Shown piece after piece: positions 32,661 to 42,101 of a stretch of DNA of 50,801 nt. The position numbers and the translations under genes were made by a program. Location of the stretch: assembly GCA_947459195.1 (NCBI GenBank), contig CANHCS010000007.1, positions 1-50,801 of the forward strand, written 5' to 3'. This DNA comes from Sphingobacteriaceae bacterium (GTDB lineage Bacteria; Bacteroidota; Bacteroidia; Sphingobacteriales; Sphingobacteriaceae). Below the pieces are notes generated by a model. The model searched no databases. It had not been told where the DNA came from and saw nothing but the letters and a program-made list of their open reading frames with translations. How positions within the stretch are numbered: position 1 is the stretch's first letter; every line of letters starts with the position of its first letter.

Positions 32661-34715
32661 CTACCTTACGGTGCTGCCATTATTCATGGCAAGGGTTGGG
32701 CTAACAAAACTCAATTTACCTTCGGCATTTTCGGCCATCAGGATCATGCCTTGTGAGAGGATGCCTTTAATTTCTCTCGGCTCCAAGTTCACCAAAATGC
32801 TCACCTGCTGACCAATGATGGCTTCAGGCTCGTAATGTTCAGCAATACCCGACACTACGGTACGCTGGTCTAATCCGGTATCGATGGTCAGTTTTAACAA
32901 CTTTTGAGTTTTGGCTACCTTTTCTGCAGCCAGAATGGTGCCAATGCGGATGTCCATACCGGCGAATTGATCATAATTGATGGCTAGCTTGGCCGGACTT
33001 ATTTCCACGGACGTATTATTTTGTTCCATACTCGCTTTCTTGGCGTTTAGTTTTTGTATTTGTTGCTCGATGGTTTCGTCTTCAATTTTTTGGAAAAGCA
33101 GTTCTGGCTGTTGCAGGGTATGTCCATCTGCAAAGCTGAAGACCTCATCAAACTGATAGCTCTCTTTCAGGTTGAGCATGCGGAATAGTTTTTTTGCCGT
33201 GCCTGGCAAGAAGGGCTGCATCAGCGTGGCCAAATGCCCGATGATGTACAAGCAATCATGCAAAACCTCACGGGTGGCTTCCGGATCGTCTTTGAAGGTT
33301 TTCCAGGGTTCTTGTTCGGTGAGGTAGCGGTTGCCCAATCGGGCTACTTCCATCATTAGCTGTTGTGCCTGACGGAACTTGTAGGATTCGAAACTGGCGC
33401 CTAATTCATCGTAAGCTTTTCCAATTTCTGAGTTCAAGGTGCTATTCTTTAATCCTGGAGAGATACCGGTAATCTTACCCTCAAAATATTTGTGCATCAA
33501 CACCATCACCCGGTTCACAAAGTTGCCAAGAATGGCTACCAATTCATTGTTCACCCGGGCCTGGTAATCTTTCCAGGTAAATTCACTATCGGCGGTTTCA
33601 GGGGCAATGGCGGTGAGGTAGTAACGTAATTCGTCCACTTTATCCGGAAAATCTTCCAAATACTCATGCATCTCGATGCTCCATCCACGGGAAGTAGACA
33701 TTTTATCGCCTTCCAGGTTCATGAACTCATTGGCAGGAACATTATCTGGTAAAATGAATTCGCCATGGGCATGCAGCATGATCGGGAAAATGATGCAGTG
33801 GAACACGATATTGTCTTTGCCAATAAAGTGGACCAATTTGGTTTTTTCATCTTTCCAGTACAATTCCCAATCCTTACCCCGATCTAAAGCCCATTGCTTG
33901 GTGGCAGAAATGTAGCCAATGGGGGCATCGAACCAAACGTATAATTTTTTTCCTTCGGCACCTTCGGCGGGTACATCAATGCCCCAATCCAAATCGCGGG
34001 TAATGGCCCGGGCAGCCAGGCCGCCGTCGATCCAGCTTTTACACTGTCCGTACACATTGGCACGCCAGTCGTGCTGGTGCCCCTTTAAGATCCATTCCTT
34101 CAACCAGTTTTCGTAACGGTCCATGGGCAGGTACCAATGTTTGGTGGCCTTGAGTACTGGTTTATTTCCCGTAAGGGTAGATTTCGGATTGATCAGTTCA
34201 TTGGGGCTGAGTGCCGATCCGCATTTTTCGCATTGATCGCCATAGGCGCCTTCAAAACTACATTTAGGACAGGTGCCTACAATGTAACGGTCGGCCAGAA
34301 AGGTGTTTGCCTCGGCATCGTAATATTGTTCGGATTCTTCAATCGTGAATACGTCTTTTTTATCAAGCACCCTGAAGAAATCTTGAGCCGTTTCGTGGTG
34401 TATGACTTCGCTGGTACGGTGATAGATATCAAAAGAAATATCCAGCTTTTCGAAGCTTTCTTTATTGAGTTGATGGTATTTATCAATGATGGCCTGGGGT
34501 GTAGAGCCTTCTTTCATGGCCTGGTTAGGGATGGCCGTTCCGTGCTCATCAGAGCCACAAATAAAAGCGACATCCTTTCCAGATAAGCGCAAGTAACGCA
34601 CATATAAATCGGCAGGAATGTAAGCTCCGGCCAAATGACCGATGTGTTTCGGGCCATTGGCATAGGGCAGAGCCGCAGTAATGGTATATCGCTTAAATTT
34701 ATCTGCTTTCGACAC
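32661..34715 (-). CDS. metG: Methionyl-tRNA synthetase
   Basis: This class I synthetase charges tRNA-Met. The HIGH motif is in PYANGPKHIGHLAG, the KMSKS-type motif is KMSTSRG, and a zinc knuckle is visible as CPKCSFEGAYGDQCEKCGS. A C-terminal EMAP-type tRNA-binding domain (about the last 100 residues) contains FAGMDIRIGTILAAEKV. The frame also opens at a TTG (34745), but that TTG lies inside an exact -7 element, TATCTTTG (34743-34750). I therefore prefer the GTG at 34715, which gives 684 residues beginning MSKADKFKRYTITAALPYANG. The start is moderately certain and the product is certain. Confidence 0.92.
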   Translation of the reverse strand: MSKADKFKRYTITAALPYANGPKHIGHLAGAYIPADLYVRYLRLSGKDVAFICGSDEHGTAIPNQAMKEGSTPQAIIDKYHQLNKESFEKLDISFDIYHRTSEVIHHETAQDFFRVLDKKDVFTIEESEQYYDAEANTFLADRYIVGTCPKCSFEGAYGDQCEKCGSALSPNELINPKSTLTGNKPVLKATKHWYLPMDRYENWLKEWILKGHQHDWRANVYGQCKSWIDGGLAARAITRDLDWGIDVPAEGAEGKKLYVWFDAPIGYISATKQWALDRGKDWELYWKDEKTKLVHFIGKDNIVFHCIIFPIMLHAHGEFILPDNVPANEFMNLEGDKMSTSRGWSIEMHEYLEDFPDKVDELRYYLTAIAPETADSEFTWKDYQARVNNELVAILGNFVNRVMVLMHKYFEGKITGISPGLKNSTLNSEIGKAYDELGASFESYKFRQAQQLMMEVARLGNRYLTEQEPWKTFKDDPEATREVLHDCLYIIGHLATLMQPFLPGTAKKLFRMLNLKESYQFDEVFSFADGHTLQQPELLFQKIEDETIEQQIQKLNAKKASMEQNNTSVEISPAKLAINYDQFAGMDIRIGTILAAEKVAKTQKLLKLTIDTGLDQRTVVSGIAEHYEPEAIIGQQVSILVNLEPREIKGILSQGMILMAENAEGKLSFVSPTLAMNNGSTVR

Positions 34716-34742
34716 GCTTATTTTGCTTGATTTCGTAATTTG

Positions 34743-34750
34743 CAAAGATA
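34743..34750 (-). promoter_or_regulatory. -7 promoter element of metG
   Basis: The minus strand reads TATCTTTG, an exact TAnnTTTG match. The leader to the GTG start is 27 bases. The divergent LD-carboxypeptidase gene starts nine bases away, so the promoters overlap. Confidence 0.5.
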
Positions 34751-34758
34751 ATTTAAAA

Positions 34759-35661
34759 ATGATGATCTGCCCTCCCTATCTTAAAAAAGGCGACAAAGTA
34801 GCCATTACCTGCCCGGCTAAGAAACTACCTCATGGCATTGACGATGCCATAGGTTTATTGGAAAGCTGGGGGCTGGAGGTGATTTTGGGAGATACCGTTA
34901 GGGCTGCTCATCACCAATTTGCCGGCACCGATGAATTAAGAGCTAAGGATTTGCAGCGGTTTTTAGATAACCGGGATATCAAAGCGATTTTTGCCGCCAG
35001 GGGCGGATACGGAACCGTTCGTATCATAGACCGATTGGATTTTTCAACACTTAAAAAAAATCCGAAATGGATCGTCGGTTTCAGCGATATCACGGTACTG
35101 CATGCACATTTACAGGCAGAATTAAATATGTGTTCTATTCACGGACAAATGCCACTGACCATTCCGGATGGGAGTAAGCCATCTTTGGAAAGTTTGAGAA
35201 TGGCTTTGTTCGGGGAAGCAATCTCCTATCAATTTAATAGTGCGGAAATGGGGAAAGATGGGAAAGCTACGGGAGAACTGATTGGGGGCAACTTGTCATT
35301 GATGGTCAACCTGAATGGTTCTGTTTCTGATCCAGATTACCGAGATAAAATTTTATTCTTGGAGGATGTGGGCGAACATTTGTATGCCATAGACCGCCTT
35401 TTTTGGAACCTGAAACGTTCGGGTAAATTGGCTCAAATTAAAGGCCTCATTATTGGTGGATTTACCGAACTGAAAGATTTTGAACCGCCCTTTGGACAGA
35501 ATGTGAGAGAGATCGTGTTGGATATAGTGAAAGAATATGATTACCCGGTTTGTTTTGATTTTCCAGCTGGGCATGTTTCGGATAACCAGGCACTGATTTT
35601 TGGAAAAAACGTAACTTTAAAAGTTAAGCAAACCGAAGTAAACCTTAATTATATCGATTAA
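34759..35661 (+). CDS. LD-carboxypeptidase (S66 family)
   Basis: This 300-residue LdcA/MccF-family serine peptidase removes the terminal D-alanine from peptidoglycan tetrapeptides during wall recycling. The nucleophile is Ser109 in VGFSDIT. The remaining triad residues are represented by a Glu in LFLEDVGEHLY and a His in PAGHVSDN. AARGGYGTVRIID is typical of the family. The frame is open upstream to 34681, but that would run into metG. I chose the ATG at 34759 (an alternative follows at 34762) because it begins exactly where family similarity starts. There is no signal peptide, as expected for a cytoplasmic enzyme. The DoxX gene follows one base after the stop. Confidence 0.88.
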   Translation: MMICPPYLKKGDKVAITCPAKKLPHGIDDAIGLLESWGLEVILGDTVRAAHHQFAGTDELRAKDLQRFLDNRDIKAIFAARGGYGTVRIIDRLDFSTLKKNPKWIVGFSDITVLHAHLQAELNMCSIHGQMPLTIPDGSKPSLESLRMALFGEAISYQFNSAEMGKDGKATGELIGGNLSLMVNLNGSVSDPDYRDKILFLEDVGEHLYAIDRLFWNLKRSGKLAQIKGLIIGGFTELKDFEPPFGQNVREIVLDIVKEYDYPVCFDFPAGHVSDNQALIFGKNVTLKVKQTEVNLNYID

Positions 35662-35662
35662 C

Positions 35663-36070
35663 ATGGCGATCTTATCTAATTTATCGAAGTATAAAGATTT
35701 TGGTCTTTTATTGATGCGTGCCGGAATTGGCGTTCTTTTTATGTTTTACGGCTATCCGAAACTATTGGGTGGCCCAGCCATGTGGACGCAAATTGGCGGT
35801 TCTATGAAAAATATCGGGGTAGATTTTTATCCAGTTTTTTGGGGATTGATGGCAGCCATCACCGAGACTTTTGGTGGATTTTTGCTCATCCTCGGTTTGG
35901 CCTTCAGACCGGTGAACCTTTTACTGGCCTTTACCATGCTCATTGCAGCACTGTACCATTATAAAGCTGGCGACGGTTTTCAGGGTTACTCGCATGCCCT
36001 CGAGGCCGGGATTGTTTTTTTGGCCTTAGTATTTATCGGGCCGGGGAAATATAGTGTGGATAAGAAATAA
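35663..36070 (+). CDS. DoxX family membrane protein
   Basis: This 135-residue protein has four hydrophobic segments. It begins with the DoxX-type LLLMRAGIGVLFMFYGYPKLLGG, followed by AAITETFGGFLLILGLAFRPVNLLLAFTMLIA. DoxX proteins are small quinone-linked or redox-associated membrane proteins, mostly of unknown substrate. It starts one base after the LD-carboxypeptidase stop, so it is cotranscribed, though there is no obvious functional link. A bidirectional terminator overlaps the end of the gene. Confidence 0.85.
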   Translation: MAILSNLSKYKDFGLLLMRAGIGVLFMFYGYPKLLGGPAMWTQIGGSMKNIGVDFYPVFWGLMAAITETFGGFLLILGLAFRPVNLLLAFTMLIAALYHYKAGDGFQGYSHALEAGIVFLALVFIGPGKYSVDKK

Positions 36071-36097
36071 AAAAACCCCGCGATGGCGGGGTTTTTT
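36069..36097. terminator. Bidirectional terminator between DoxX and SusCD locus 2
   Basis: The stem CCCCGC (36076-36081) with GCGGGG (36086-36091) and loop GATG has an A7 tract before it and a T6 tract after it. Confidence 0.88.
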
Positions 36098-36100
36098 ATA

Positions 36101-37114
36101 TTACTCTCTATCCTTAATAAATTTCCACTTTTCATCCCAAGTTGTTCGTATGTGAGGGGCTAGCGGGATTACACTAGGTTGACACATATTGTATTTAATA
36201 GTGATTGTTTTCGTTGCAGGGTCATAGGTATTTACACCTGATGGATCGAGCTGACCATAACGACTATTTGCAGCAGGTTGGCCCGCATAATTAGTTACTG
36301 CAACTAAATTATCCGAATTAGGATCAAATTCTACAATTACAGAAAACGAACCATATTGTGAGAATCCACTTGCTGCCGAGGACCAAATGGGTGAAGCAAA
36401 ATTACCCACAACAACTGGATCAAAGAAAGCGCATTTAGTTGCAGAAATGGTTCTTAACTCCATTTGTAATGGGCCTTCCCCGTTTGCGGCTAAACCCACG
36501 TTTACGTGTTGTAATGCAGGATTCGTTACATCAACCATGCTACCATTTACTTCATAAACGCCATCCCATTTGTTTTTGATGCTTAAAAACACCAGCATAG
36601 AATCTTTACCGCTTGTTAAAGTTTGTCCGCCTGCATCACTAATAAGAAAGGCAAAAGCATATTTTTTTGAGAGATCATTAGTCCATTTTGAACCGTCAAG
36701 CATGATACTGAAATTTTTTGCAAAATCACCAGCTGCAAAATTAAATGTGAAGTTGTCAGCGTTTTTTATAACTCCCTGATCTAAACTATAGGTAAAAAAA
36801 TCAGCTGGGAGTGCCTCATAATTAGTTCCATTATCGGTGTTATACTTATCAATTATCTGTTGATCTAATTTTACAGTAACCGAAATTGACAAATTTAATT
36901 CTGCATCAGAACTAGGGTCACGACGAAGATTAAACAAATTAATCTTTTTCGTCTCGTTGAAAGGACTGAAAAATAGTGACTTAGAAGGTGCATCATTAAA
37001 CTTTACAAAAGTTTTACCAGCATCGCCAAGTGGCTCAACACTATCTTTTATGCATGCCGTAATTGTGCCTAGTAGCACAATTCCTAATATATTTATTATA
37101 AAATTCGGTTTCAT
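36101..37114 (-). CDS. DUF1735-type lipoprotein of SusCD locus 2
   Basis: This 337-residue lipoprotein has a lipobox TITACI with Cys21. The N-terminal beta-sandwich resembles DUF1735/BT_3987-type domains (VTVKLDQQIIDKYNTDNGTNYEALPADFFTY; KYAFAFLISDAGGQTL). The C-terminal half, with KNKWDGVYEVNGSM, forms a second domain. These proteins accompany SusC/SusD pairs and bind ligands at the surface. The gene lies 23 bases after the SusD-like gene and is the last of the locus. The ligand is unknown. Confidence 0.8.
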   Translation of the reverse strand: MKPNFIINILGIVLLGTITACIKDSVEPLGDAGKTFVKFNDAPSKSLFFSPFNETKKINLFNLRRDPSSDAELNLSISVTVKLDQQIIDKYNTDNGTNYEALPADFFTYSLDQGVIKNADNFTFNFAAGDFAKNFSIMLDGSKWTNDLSKKYAFAFLISDAGGQTLTSGKDSMLVFLSIKNKWDGVYEVNGSMVDVTNPALQHVNVGLAANGEGPLQMELRTISATKCAFFDPVVVGNFASPIWSSAASGFSQYGSFSVIVEFDPNSDNLVAVTNYAGQPAANSRYGQLDPSGVNTYDPATKTITIKYNMCQPSVIPLAPHIRTTWDEKWKFIKDRE

Positions 37115-37137
37115 AATTTTATTTATTTTTAAATGGT

Positions 37138-38586
37138 TTATAATTTATCCCACCATACCCGTTCATCCTGGGTATCCAGACCTGTAGCTAATCGAGCAAC
37201 AGCCTCCTTTACTTTAGCTTCATTTGTTGAATATTCAGAAGAGGCATAGGTATATCTTCTTGGGATTTGCTTGGTAGTATTCGTTGCATCTGGTGCAGGA
37301 ACAAGTATAGGAAAACCTGTTTTTCGCCATATATTCCAAGATTTCAAGCCATCCGGATAGGTTGCAATATAACGTTGTGTAGCAATTTTTTCTAAGTTGG
37401 CTGCATCACCAGCGGCAGCCAAAGCAACTGCACCTTGTGCTGTATACCCGGCAGGAATATCTTCATCCCATTGTTCGAATGAAAGGGTGATACCAGCTTC
37501 GTAGACAGTGGTTAAATCTTCATTCGTCCAACCGTAATTTCTGGCTTCGGCCCTTGCCAATGCTATTTCGGCCGCACTGATTACAATAACATCTCCATCT
37601 TCTTTCCGAAAATTACCTCTAAGAATACGTGCCCAATCAGTATGCGCATCTGTGAAAGCCACCGCTGTCTCCCGCTTTACTCCATATGGCATGCCTACAT
37701 TAGAAGTTATTTCAGCATCTGCAGAAGTTTGAACTTCCGATTTACCACCAAATGCATTTTGTCTGGTGTCACTCAAAGATGACATGAGATTAGTCATCGT
37801 TTCGCTCTCAGCATAATCTTTTCGTCCATCATACAATCTCCACCATGGACTTTTGAAATTGCCGCCGGGATAATCAATTGTCATATTTTGTTCATTCGTG
37901 GATATATAGCCTGCTGGATGGGTAAGTGCTGCATTAAACTCATTGGCTGCATATTCACCAGCGTTCGGGTATCTTTTAGACAACTGTAATGCCATTAACA
38001 TACGCATGGAATTTGCTGCTCGTTTCCAAGAATCTACATCACCAGCAAAAATCACATCCCCCTTTATAACTGAAGTACCATCAAAGCCATTAACTGCAGT
38101 TGTTAAAGCAGCAATCATGCCCTTGTATATCTCTTCTTGAGTATCGTACTTGGGATTTGGAATCTCTACTGCCTTTAATGCCTCTGAATAAGGGACATCT
38201 CCCCAGCGATCCGTCACTGCCCAGAATATATATTGCTGTAATATAGAGGCAACCATATTCATATTATTACTCTCATTTTTATTGATAATTATTTGTAAGT
38301 CGTTTAAAGGACCTGAATAATTAGCATCAAAAGGCAATTGAGGAATGCTATATAAAGATGCATCGGTATATTGTGTCTCTGAGAAATATTGGCCATATAG
38401 CCCGGGGCGAGTTTGTGTAGCCAGTGCACCCAATCCCGACTCTACATTAGTTAGTAAGGCTGACAGTACTGGTTGTGTACTTGCGGAGGGGTCTTGGTTA
38501 GTATCGCCAAAGTCTTCTAGCTTTTTACATCCGTTTACTACAAAAACTAATAGTAAAACGATTAAATAGTTATGTATCTTTTTCAT
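37138..38586 (-). CDS. SusD/RagB-like nutrient-binding lipoprotein, SusD-like 2 type (locus 2)
   Basis: This 482-residue lipoprotein has a lipobox VVNGCKK with Cys20. It belongs to the second SusD branch: an early DTNQDPSAST, GLYGQYFSETQYTDASLY, QYIFWAVTDRWGDVPYSEALK, and the C-terminal GLKSWNIWRKTGFP. It lies 35 bases after the SusC gene and 23 before a DUF1735-type lipoprotein. Pairing of this SusD branch with DUF1735-type proteins is common. No hydrolase is adjacent, so the substrate is unknown. Confidence 0.9.
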   Translation of the reverse strand: MKKIHNYLIVLLLVFVVNGCKKLEDFGDTNQDPSASTQPVLSALLTNVESGLGALATQTRPGLYGQYFSETQYTDASLYSIPQLPFDANYSGPLNDLQIIINKNESNNMNMVASILQQYIFWAVTDRWGDVPYSEALKAVEIPNPKYDTQEEIYKGMIAALTTAVNGFDGTSVIKGDVIFAGDVDSWKRAANSMRMLMALQLSKRYPNAGEYAANEFNAALTHPAGYISTNEQNMTIDYPGGNFKSPWWRLYDGRKDYAESETMTNLMSSLSDTRQNAFGGKSEVQTSADAEITSNVGMPYGVKRETAVAFTDAHTDWARILRGNFRKEDGDVIVISAAEIALARAEARNYGWTNEDLTTVYEAGITLSFEQWDEDIPAGYTAQGAVALAAAGDAANLEKIATQRYIATYPDGLKSWNIWRKTGFPILVPAPDATNTTKQIPRRYTYASSEYSTNEAKVKEAVARLATGLDTQDERVWWDKL

Positions 38587-38621
38587 GGTTATTTACTTTA
38601 TGATTATCATAAGCTTTTATC

Positions 38622-41600
38622 TTAAAAACCTATTTTTAGATTGAATCCAAATCCTCTTGTTCCTGGTAGTTGTGCGGTTTCACCGCTAACTGCGGAAATT
38701 TCTGAGGGATCGAAATCTTTAGTAGTTGCATAAATCAATAATGGATTTCTTGCTACTAAGGAAATATTTGCACTTTGAATGTATTTACTCAATTTGAGTT
38801 TGCCGACGGGTAACTCATAACCCAAGGCCAATTCCCTCATTTTTACAAATGTGAGATCGTAAATGAAAGGATCAAATGCTTTATTGTTGTACAGTCCGTG
38901 AAAGTAGTCTTGAGCTTCTACATAATAGTCTACTGGCTCGTTATTTTCATTTACTCCAAAAACGTGAACTCCTCCACCATCAGCAACTGCATCACGAATT
39001 GGATTCCCTTTGTCATTTACAGTAGCTGTTTGTGCAGTCAACCCACTAAACGAACCCCACATGTTGGAAAGAGAAACAAATTTACCTCCATATTGGAAGT
39101 CGATATTTACATTAAGGGTGAAGTCTTTGAGAAAAGTGAAGGTGTTTTGAACTCCCCCGGTAAAATCGGGTAGCACGCTCCCAAAATATACATTAGGGTC
39201 GTTGACATAAAGGCCATGATTATCCAAAACAGGAACCCCATTGATTCGCTTAATTCCATTACCAAATAACTGACCCCATCTTTTCCCCTTCGTATGTACC
39301 ATCACGGGCATTGTTGTACCACTTCCGGATGTCCATATACTCTGGAGGGTGGATGTTTGTTGGATATTGTACTTTTCGCTTAATTCTACAACGTCGTTTT
39401 CGATCAATTTTGCCCAGGTTGCATTAAGTTTCCATTTGAACTTATCAAACATTAGTGGCTGGGCATTAAACTGAACATCGAGGCCTTTTTTACTAATTTC
39501 ACCAATATTGGTCAGGAGTGAATTATATCCTGTTGCAGGATTTAAACTCAATGCAAATGGAAAGTCTCGCTCAGTTCCTTGCCAATAAGTAGCTGAAAAG
39601 CCTAGTCGTTCGTCGAAAAAGCTCATATCCATTCCAAATTCGGATTGTGTAACAACTGAGCCTCTAATATTTGGATCTACTAATACATCGGAAGCGGTCA
39701 TTAAGAAGTTACCTCCCCATTTAAACTGCCCTACTCCATAAGCAGAACCTGGATAGCGATAAGCTCCAAAATCTTCGTTTCTTACACCCAGTGCTTTGGG
39801 TATTTGACCCCAAGATGCCCTTAACTTCCCATAAGTTAACCAGGGTAGAGATTTTGATAATAGATCACTAAAAATGAACGAGCCACCAAAAGATTTTGAT
39901 AAGACAGAGTTTTGGCTTACCGGAAGGGTAGAATACCAATCGTTTCTTAAGGTTATATCCGCAAACAAATATTTTTTATAACCAAAAGTGGCTCTACCCA
40001 ATATCGCACGATAAGCTTCTTTGATTCGATTGTTAATTAATGAGGGGTTATCCACAGAATTTGTAACAGTAAATAAATCAGGAACGCTTAATCCATTATT
40101 AGTATTTGCTGCATTGTCTTTGTAAACCCCATTAAAAAAATCAGTTCCAAGGTTTGCATCTATACTAAAGTCACTAATCTGCTTACTATAAGTTGCCAAA
40201 AATTCAAGATTAGTTCGATTTGAATAAGCATTCAATGTAGAGTAAAATCCTTTTGCTTGTGGCGTATTACCCGTAGTTTGCAAACCGCTATCATTTAATC
40301 TCGAACTATATCTCTGTTCTTCAAATGTTGTATTTTGTTGCTTTCTATAAGTAATTGAGAACTTGAGGTCTTTATTAGGTTTATAAGAAAAACTAAGATT
40401 TCCGTATAAGCGATCACGCTGATTCTGTACATTTACTAAGTCGAACCAGGTGTAAAAATTATACCAATAATTACCTGCATAAAAGTTACGCGGATTGTTA
40501 GCATCGTAAACTGTTGGGTTTGCATGATTCCAGCTTGCAAAAATCCCATCTTCTGTAGTCAAACCCCTCAAATCTTTCATGATATTCATATCTAAATCCC
40601 GGTGAAACCACTGATTAAATGAGCCTGAAGATTGATTGGAATACCCATCATCGATTTCACCATTTCTTCTCTGGTTGATATAATTAATATCCGTACTTAG
40701 TTCAAAGTGTTGATTGAGTTTATACGTAGTAAACAAATTAAAGGTGTTTTTCTTAAGCCAAGTTTTTTCTAATAAACCCTTAACATCCTGATTGCCATAA
40801 GTGAATTTGAAATTGAGGTTATCGCTTCCAGAACTTAATGATAGAGTATTATTTTGAGTTATTCCGGCGGAATAAAAGTCACGGGCATTATTTGGTTGAG
40901 GAAGAAGTTTAGAAGTCTGGTAAGAGCGACTATGCCCCCCATACCAAGCATACCATGGAATGTATTCTTGTCCAACCATTCGGGGTCCCCAACTGGCATC
41001 ATCGCTATAATCATGGTAATATTTTCCGTCAAGAGCTTGCCATTCTACAGGGTCACCAGCTTTCCATTGATATTGAAGTAAATCAGAAATGGCACCGCCG
41101 GCATAAGAGTTTTGATAATTTGGTAGGATATATACATTATCAATTTGCATTCCACTATTTACAGTAACGCCTAAACCAGCATCAGCAATCTTTCCTTCTT
41201 TTAATGTAATTACAATGGCCCCATTTGCACCTTGCGATCCAAATTGTGCTGCTGCTGCTGCTCCCTGCAATACGGTAACATTCTCCACATCATCCATATT
41301 AATATCATCTATGTTTGGCAGTATGGTTCCGTTCACAATATATAGTGCTCCAGAACCCAATCCGAGGCCCGAAACACCACGTAAGCGTATTTCTGTTTCA
41401 CGACCAAGGGCAGCTGCAGACTGGCTACGTACCTGTATACCTGAAACTTTACCAGCAAGTGCATTATTTAAATTAGTTTGGCGAATGGTGTTTAATTGCT
41501 TTTGTTCAATTATTTGTGTGTTATTGGTAGTAGAACGTGCAGTACGTTTAGTGCCTAAGGCTCCGGAAATAATTACTTCATTCAATTGCCGAGCATCCTG

Positions 41601-41888
41601 CCTCATCACCACATTCATTGGCCCATCACCGATGCTGAGCGTTTGTGTGGTGTAACCCAAAAAAGAAAACTGTAACTGCGTAAACCCTTCGGGTACCCTG
41701 ATGCTGAACATCCCTTCGGCATTGGTTTGTGCAGCCTGGGTACTTCCTACTACTTTTACAGTAACGCCCGGTATGGGCAGTTTGTCGTCTGCGGCACTGA
41801 CCTTGCCAGTAACCATCCTGTCTTGCGCATGGGCATTGGATGCCATGAAAAGCAAACAGCATAAACCTAAACGTAATAATTGTTTCAT
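38622..41888 (-). CDS. SusC/RagA TonB-linked outer membrane transporter (locus 2)
   Basis: This 1088-residue transporter has a signal peptide ending NAHAQ. The regulatory domain (RMVTGKVSAADDKLPIPGVTVKV) and plug (GALYIVNGTILPNIDDINMDDVENVTVLQGAAAAAQFGSQGANGAIVIT) are complete, and the barrel ends in FNLKIGF. The plug says IVNGT rather than the usual IVDGV. The gene has visibly more AT-rich codons than loci 1 and 3. A dyad TAACTTTA-TT-TAAAGTTA lies about 20 bases upstream. No STN domain is present, so Fec-type signalling is not expected. Confidence 0.92.
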   Translation of the reverse strand: MKQLLRLGLCCLLFMASNAHAQDRMVTGKVSAADDKLPIPGVTVKVVGSTQAAQTNAEGMFSIRVPEGFTQLQFSFLGYTTQTLSIGDGPMNVVMRQDARQLNEVIISGALGTKRTARSTTNNTQIIEQKQLNTIRQTNLNNALAGKVSGIQVRSQSAAALGRETEIRLRGVSGLGLGSGALYIVNGTILPNIDDINMDDVENVTVLQGAAAAAQFGSQGANGAIVITLKEGKIADAGLGVTVNSGMQIDNVYILPNYQNSYAGGAISDLLQYQWKAGDPVEWQALDGKYYHDYSDDASWGPRMVGQEYIPWYAWYGGHSRSYQTSKLLPQPNNARDFYSAGITQNNTLSLSSGSDNLNFKFTYGNQDVKGLLEKTWLKKNTFNLFTTYKLNQHFELSTDINYINQRRNGEIDDGYSNQSSGSFNQWFHRDLDMNIMKDLRGLTTEDGIFASWNHANPTVYDANNPRNFYAGNYWYNFYTWFDLVNVQNQRDRLYGNLSFSYKPNKDLKFSITYRKQQNTTFEEQRYSSRLNDSGLQTTGNTPQAKGFYSTLNAYSNRTNLEFLATYSKQISDFSIDANLGTDFFNGVYKDNAANTNNGLSVPDLFTVTNSVDNPSLINNRIKEAYRAILGRATFGYKKYLFADITLRNDWYSTLPVSQNSVLSKSFGGSFIFSDLLSKSLPWLTYGKLRASWGQIPKALGVRNEDFGAYRYPGSAYGVGQFKWGGNFLMTASDVLVDPNIRGSVVTQSEFGMDMSFFDERLGFSATYWQGTERDFPFALSLNPATGYNSLLTNIGEISKKGLDVQFNAQPLMFDKFKWKLNATWAKLIENDVVELSEKYNIQQTSTLQSIWTSGSGTTMPVMVHTKGKRWGQLFGNGIKRINGVPVLDNHGLYVNDPNVYFGSVLPDFTGGVQNTFTFLKDFTLNVNIDFQYGGKFVSLSNMWGSFSGLTAQTATVNDKGNPIRDAVADGGGVHVFGVNENNEPVDYYVEAQDYFHGLYNNKAFDPFIYDLTFVKMRELALGYELPVGKLKLSKYIQSANISLVARNPLLIYATTKDFDPSEISAVSGETAQLPGTRGFGFNLKIGF

Positions 41889-41907
41889 AAATCGAAAATT
41901 GTTTTGA

Positions 41908-41925
41908 TAACTTTATTTAAAGTTA
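41908..41925. promoter_or_regulatory. Dyad upstream of SusC locus 2
   Basis: TAACTTTA and TAAAGTTA are perfect 8-base arms separated by two bases. The dyad lies 20 bases before the SusC ATG. Each arm resembles a -7 element with one mismatch, and it could instead be an operator. Further upstream, TTATTTTG (minus strand, 41946-41953) is a possible -7 box. Confidence 0.4.
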
Positions 41926-42046
41926 ATATATAATTAATTTAAAATCAAAATAATTCGTCCGATTTAATTTTTGTTATTCAGATGATTTAATGCTAATTCT
42001 GGGTTAATTTAATCTTGAGTGGTAAAATGCATGTGGGGGGATGAAA

Positions 42047-42084
42047 CAAAAAAAAAGCCCCCCGAAAATTCGGGGGGCTTTTTT
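42047..42084 (-). terminator. Terminator of SusCD locus 3
   Basis: The 10-base arms GCCCCCCGAA (42057-42066) and TTCGGGGGGC (42069-42078) enclose two bases. On the minus strand the stem is followed by ten T residues. The plus strand also has a T tract. Confidence 0.9.
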
Positions 42085-42101
42085 AGGAGTATTATTGGAT
42101 A

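Noticed and set aside
34137-34586. Plus-strand frame opposite metG
   Set aside because: It is a shadow of the synthetase gene; the metG reading has clear HIGH, KMSKS and zinc motifs.
34681-34758. Open frame before the LD-carboxypeptidase start that would add 26 residues
   Set aside because: It overlaps the metG start region and metG promoter, and the added residues do not match the family. The ATG at 34759 fits better.
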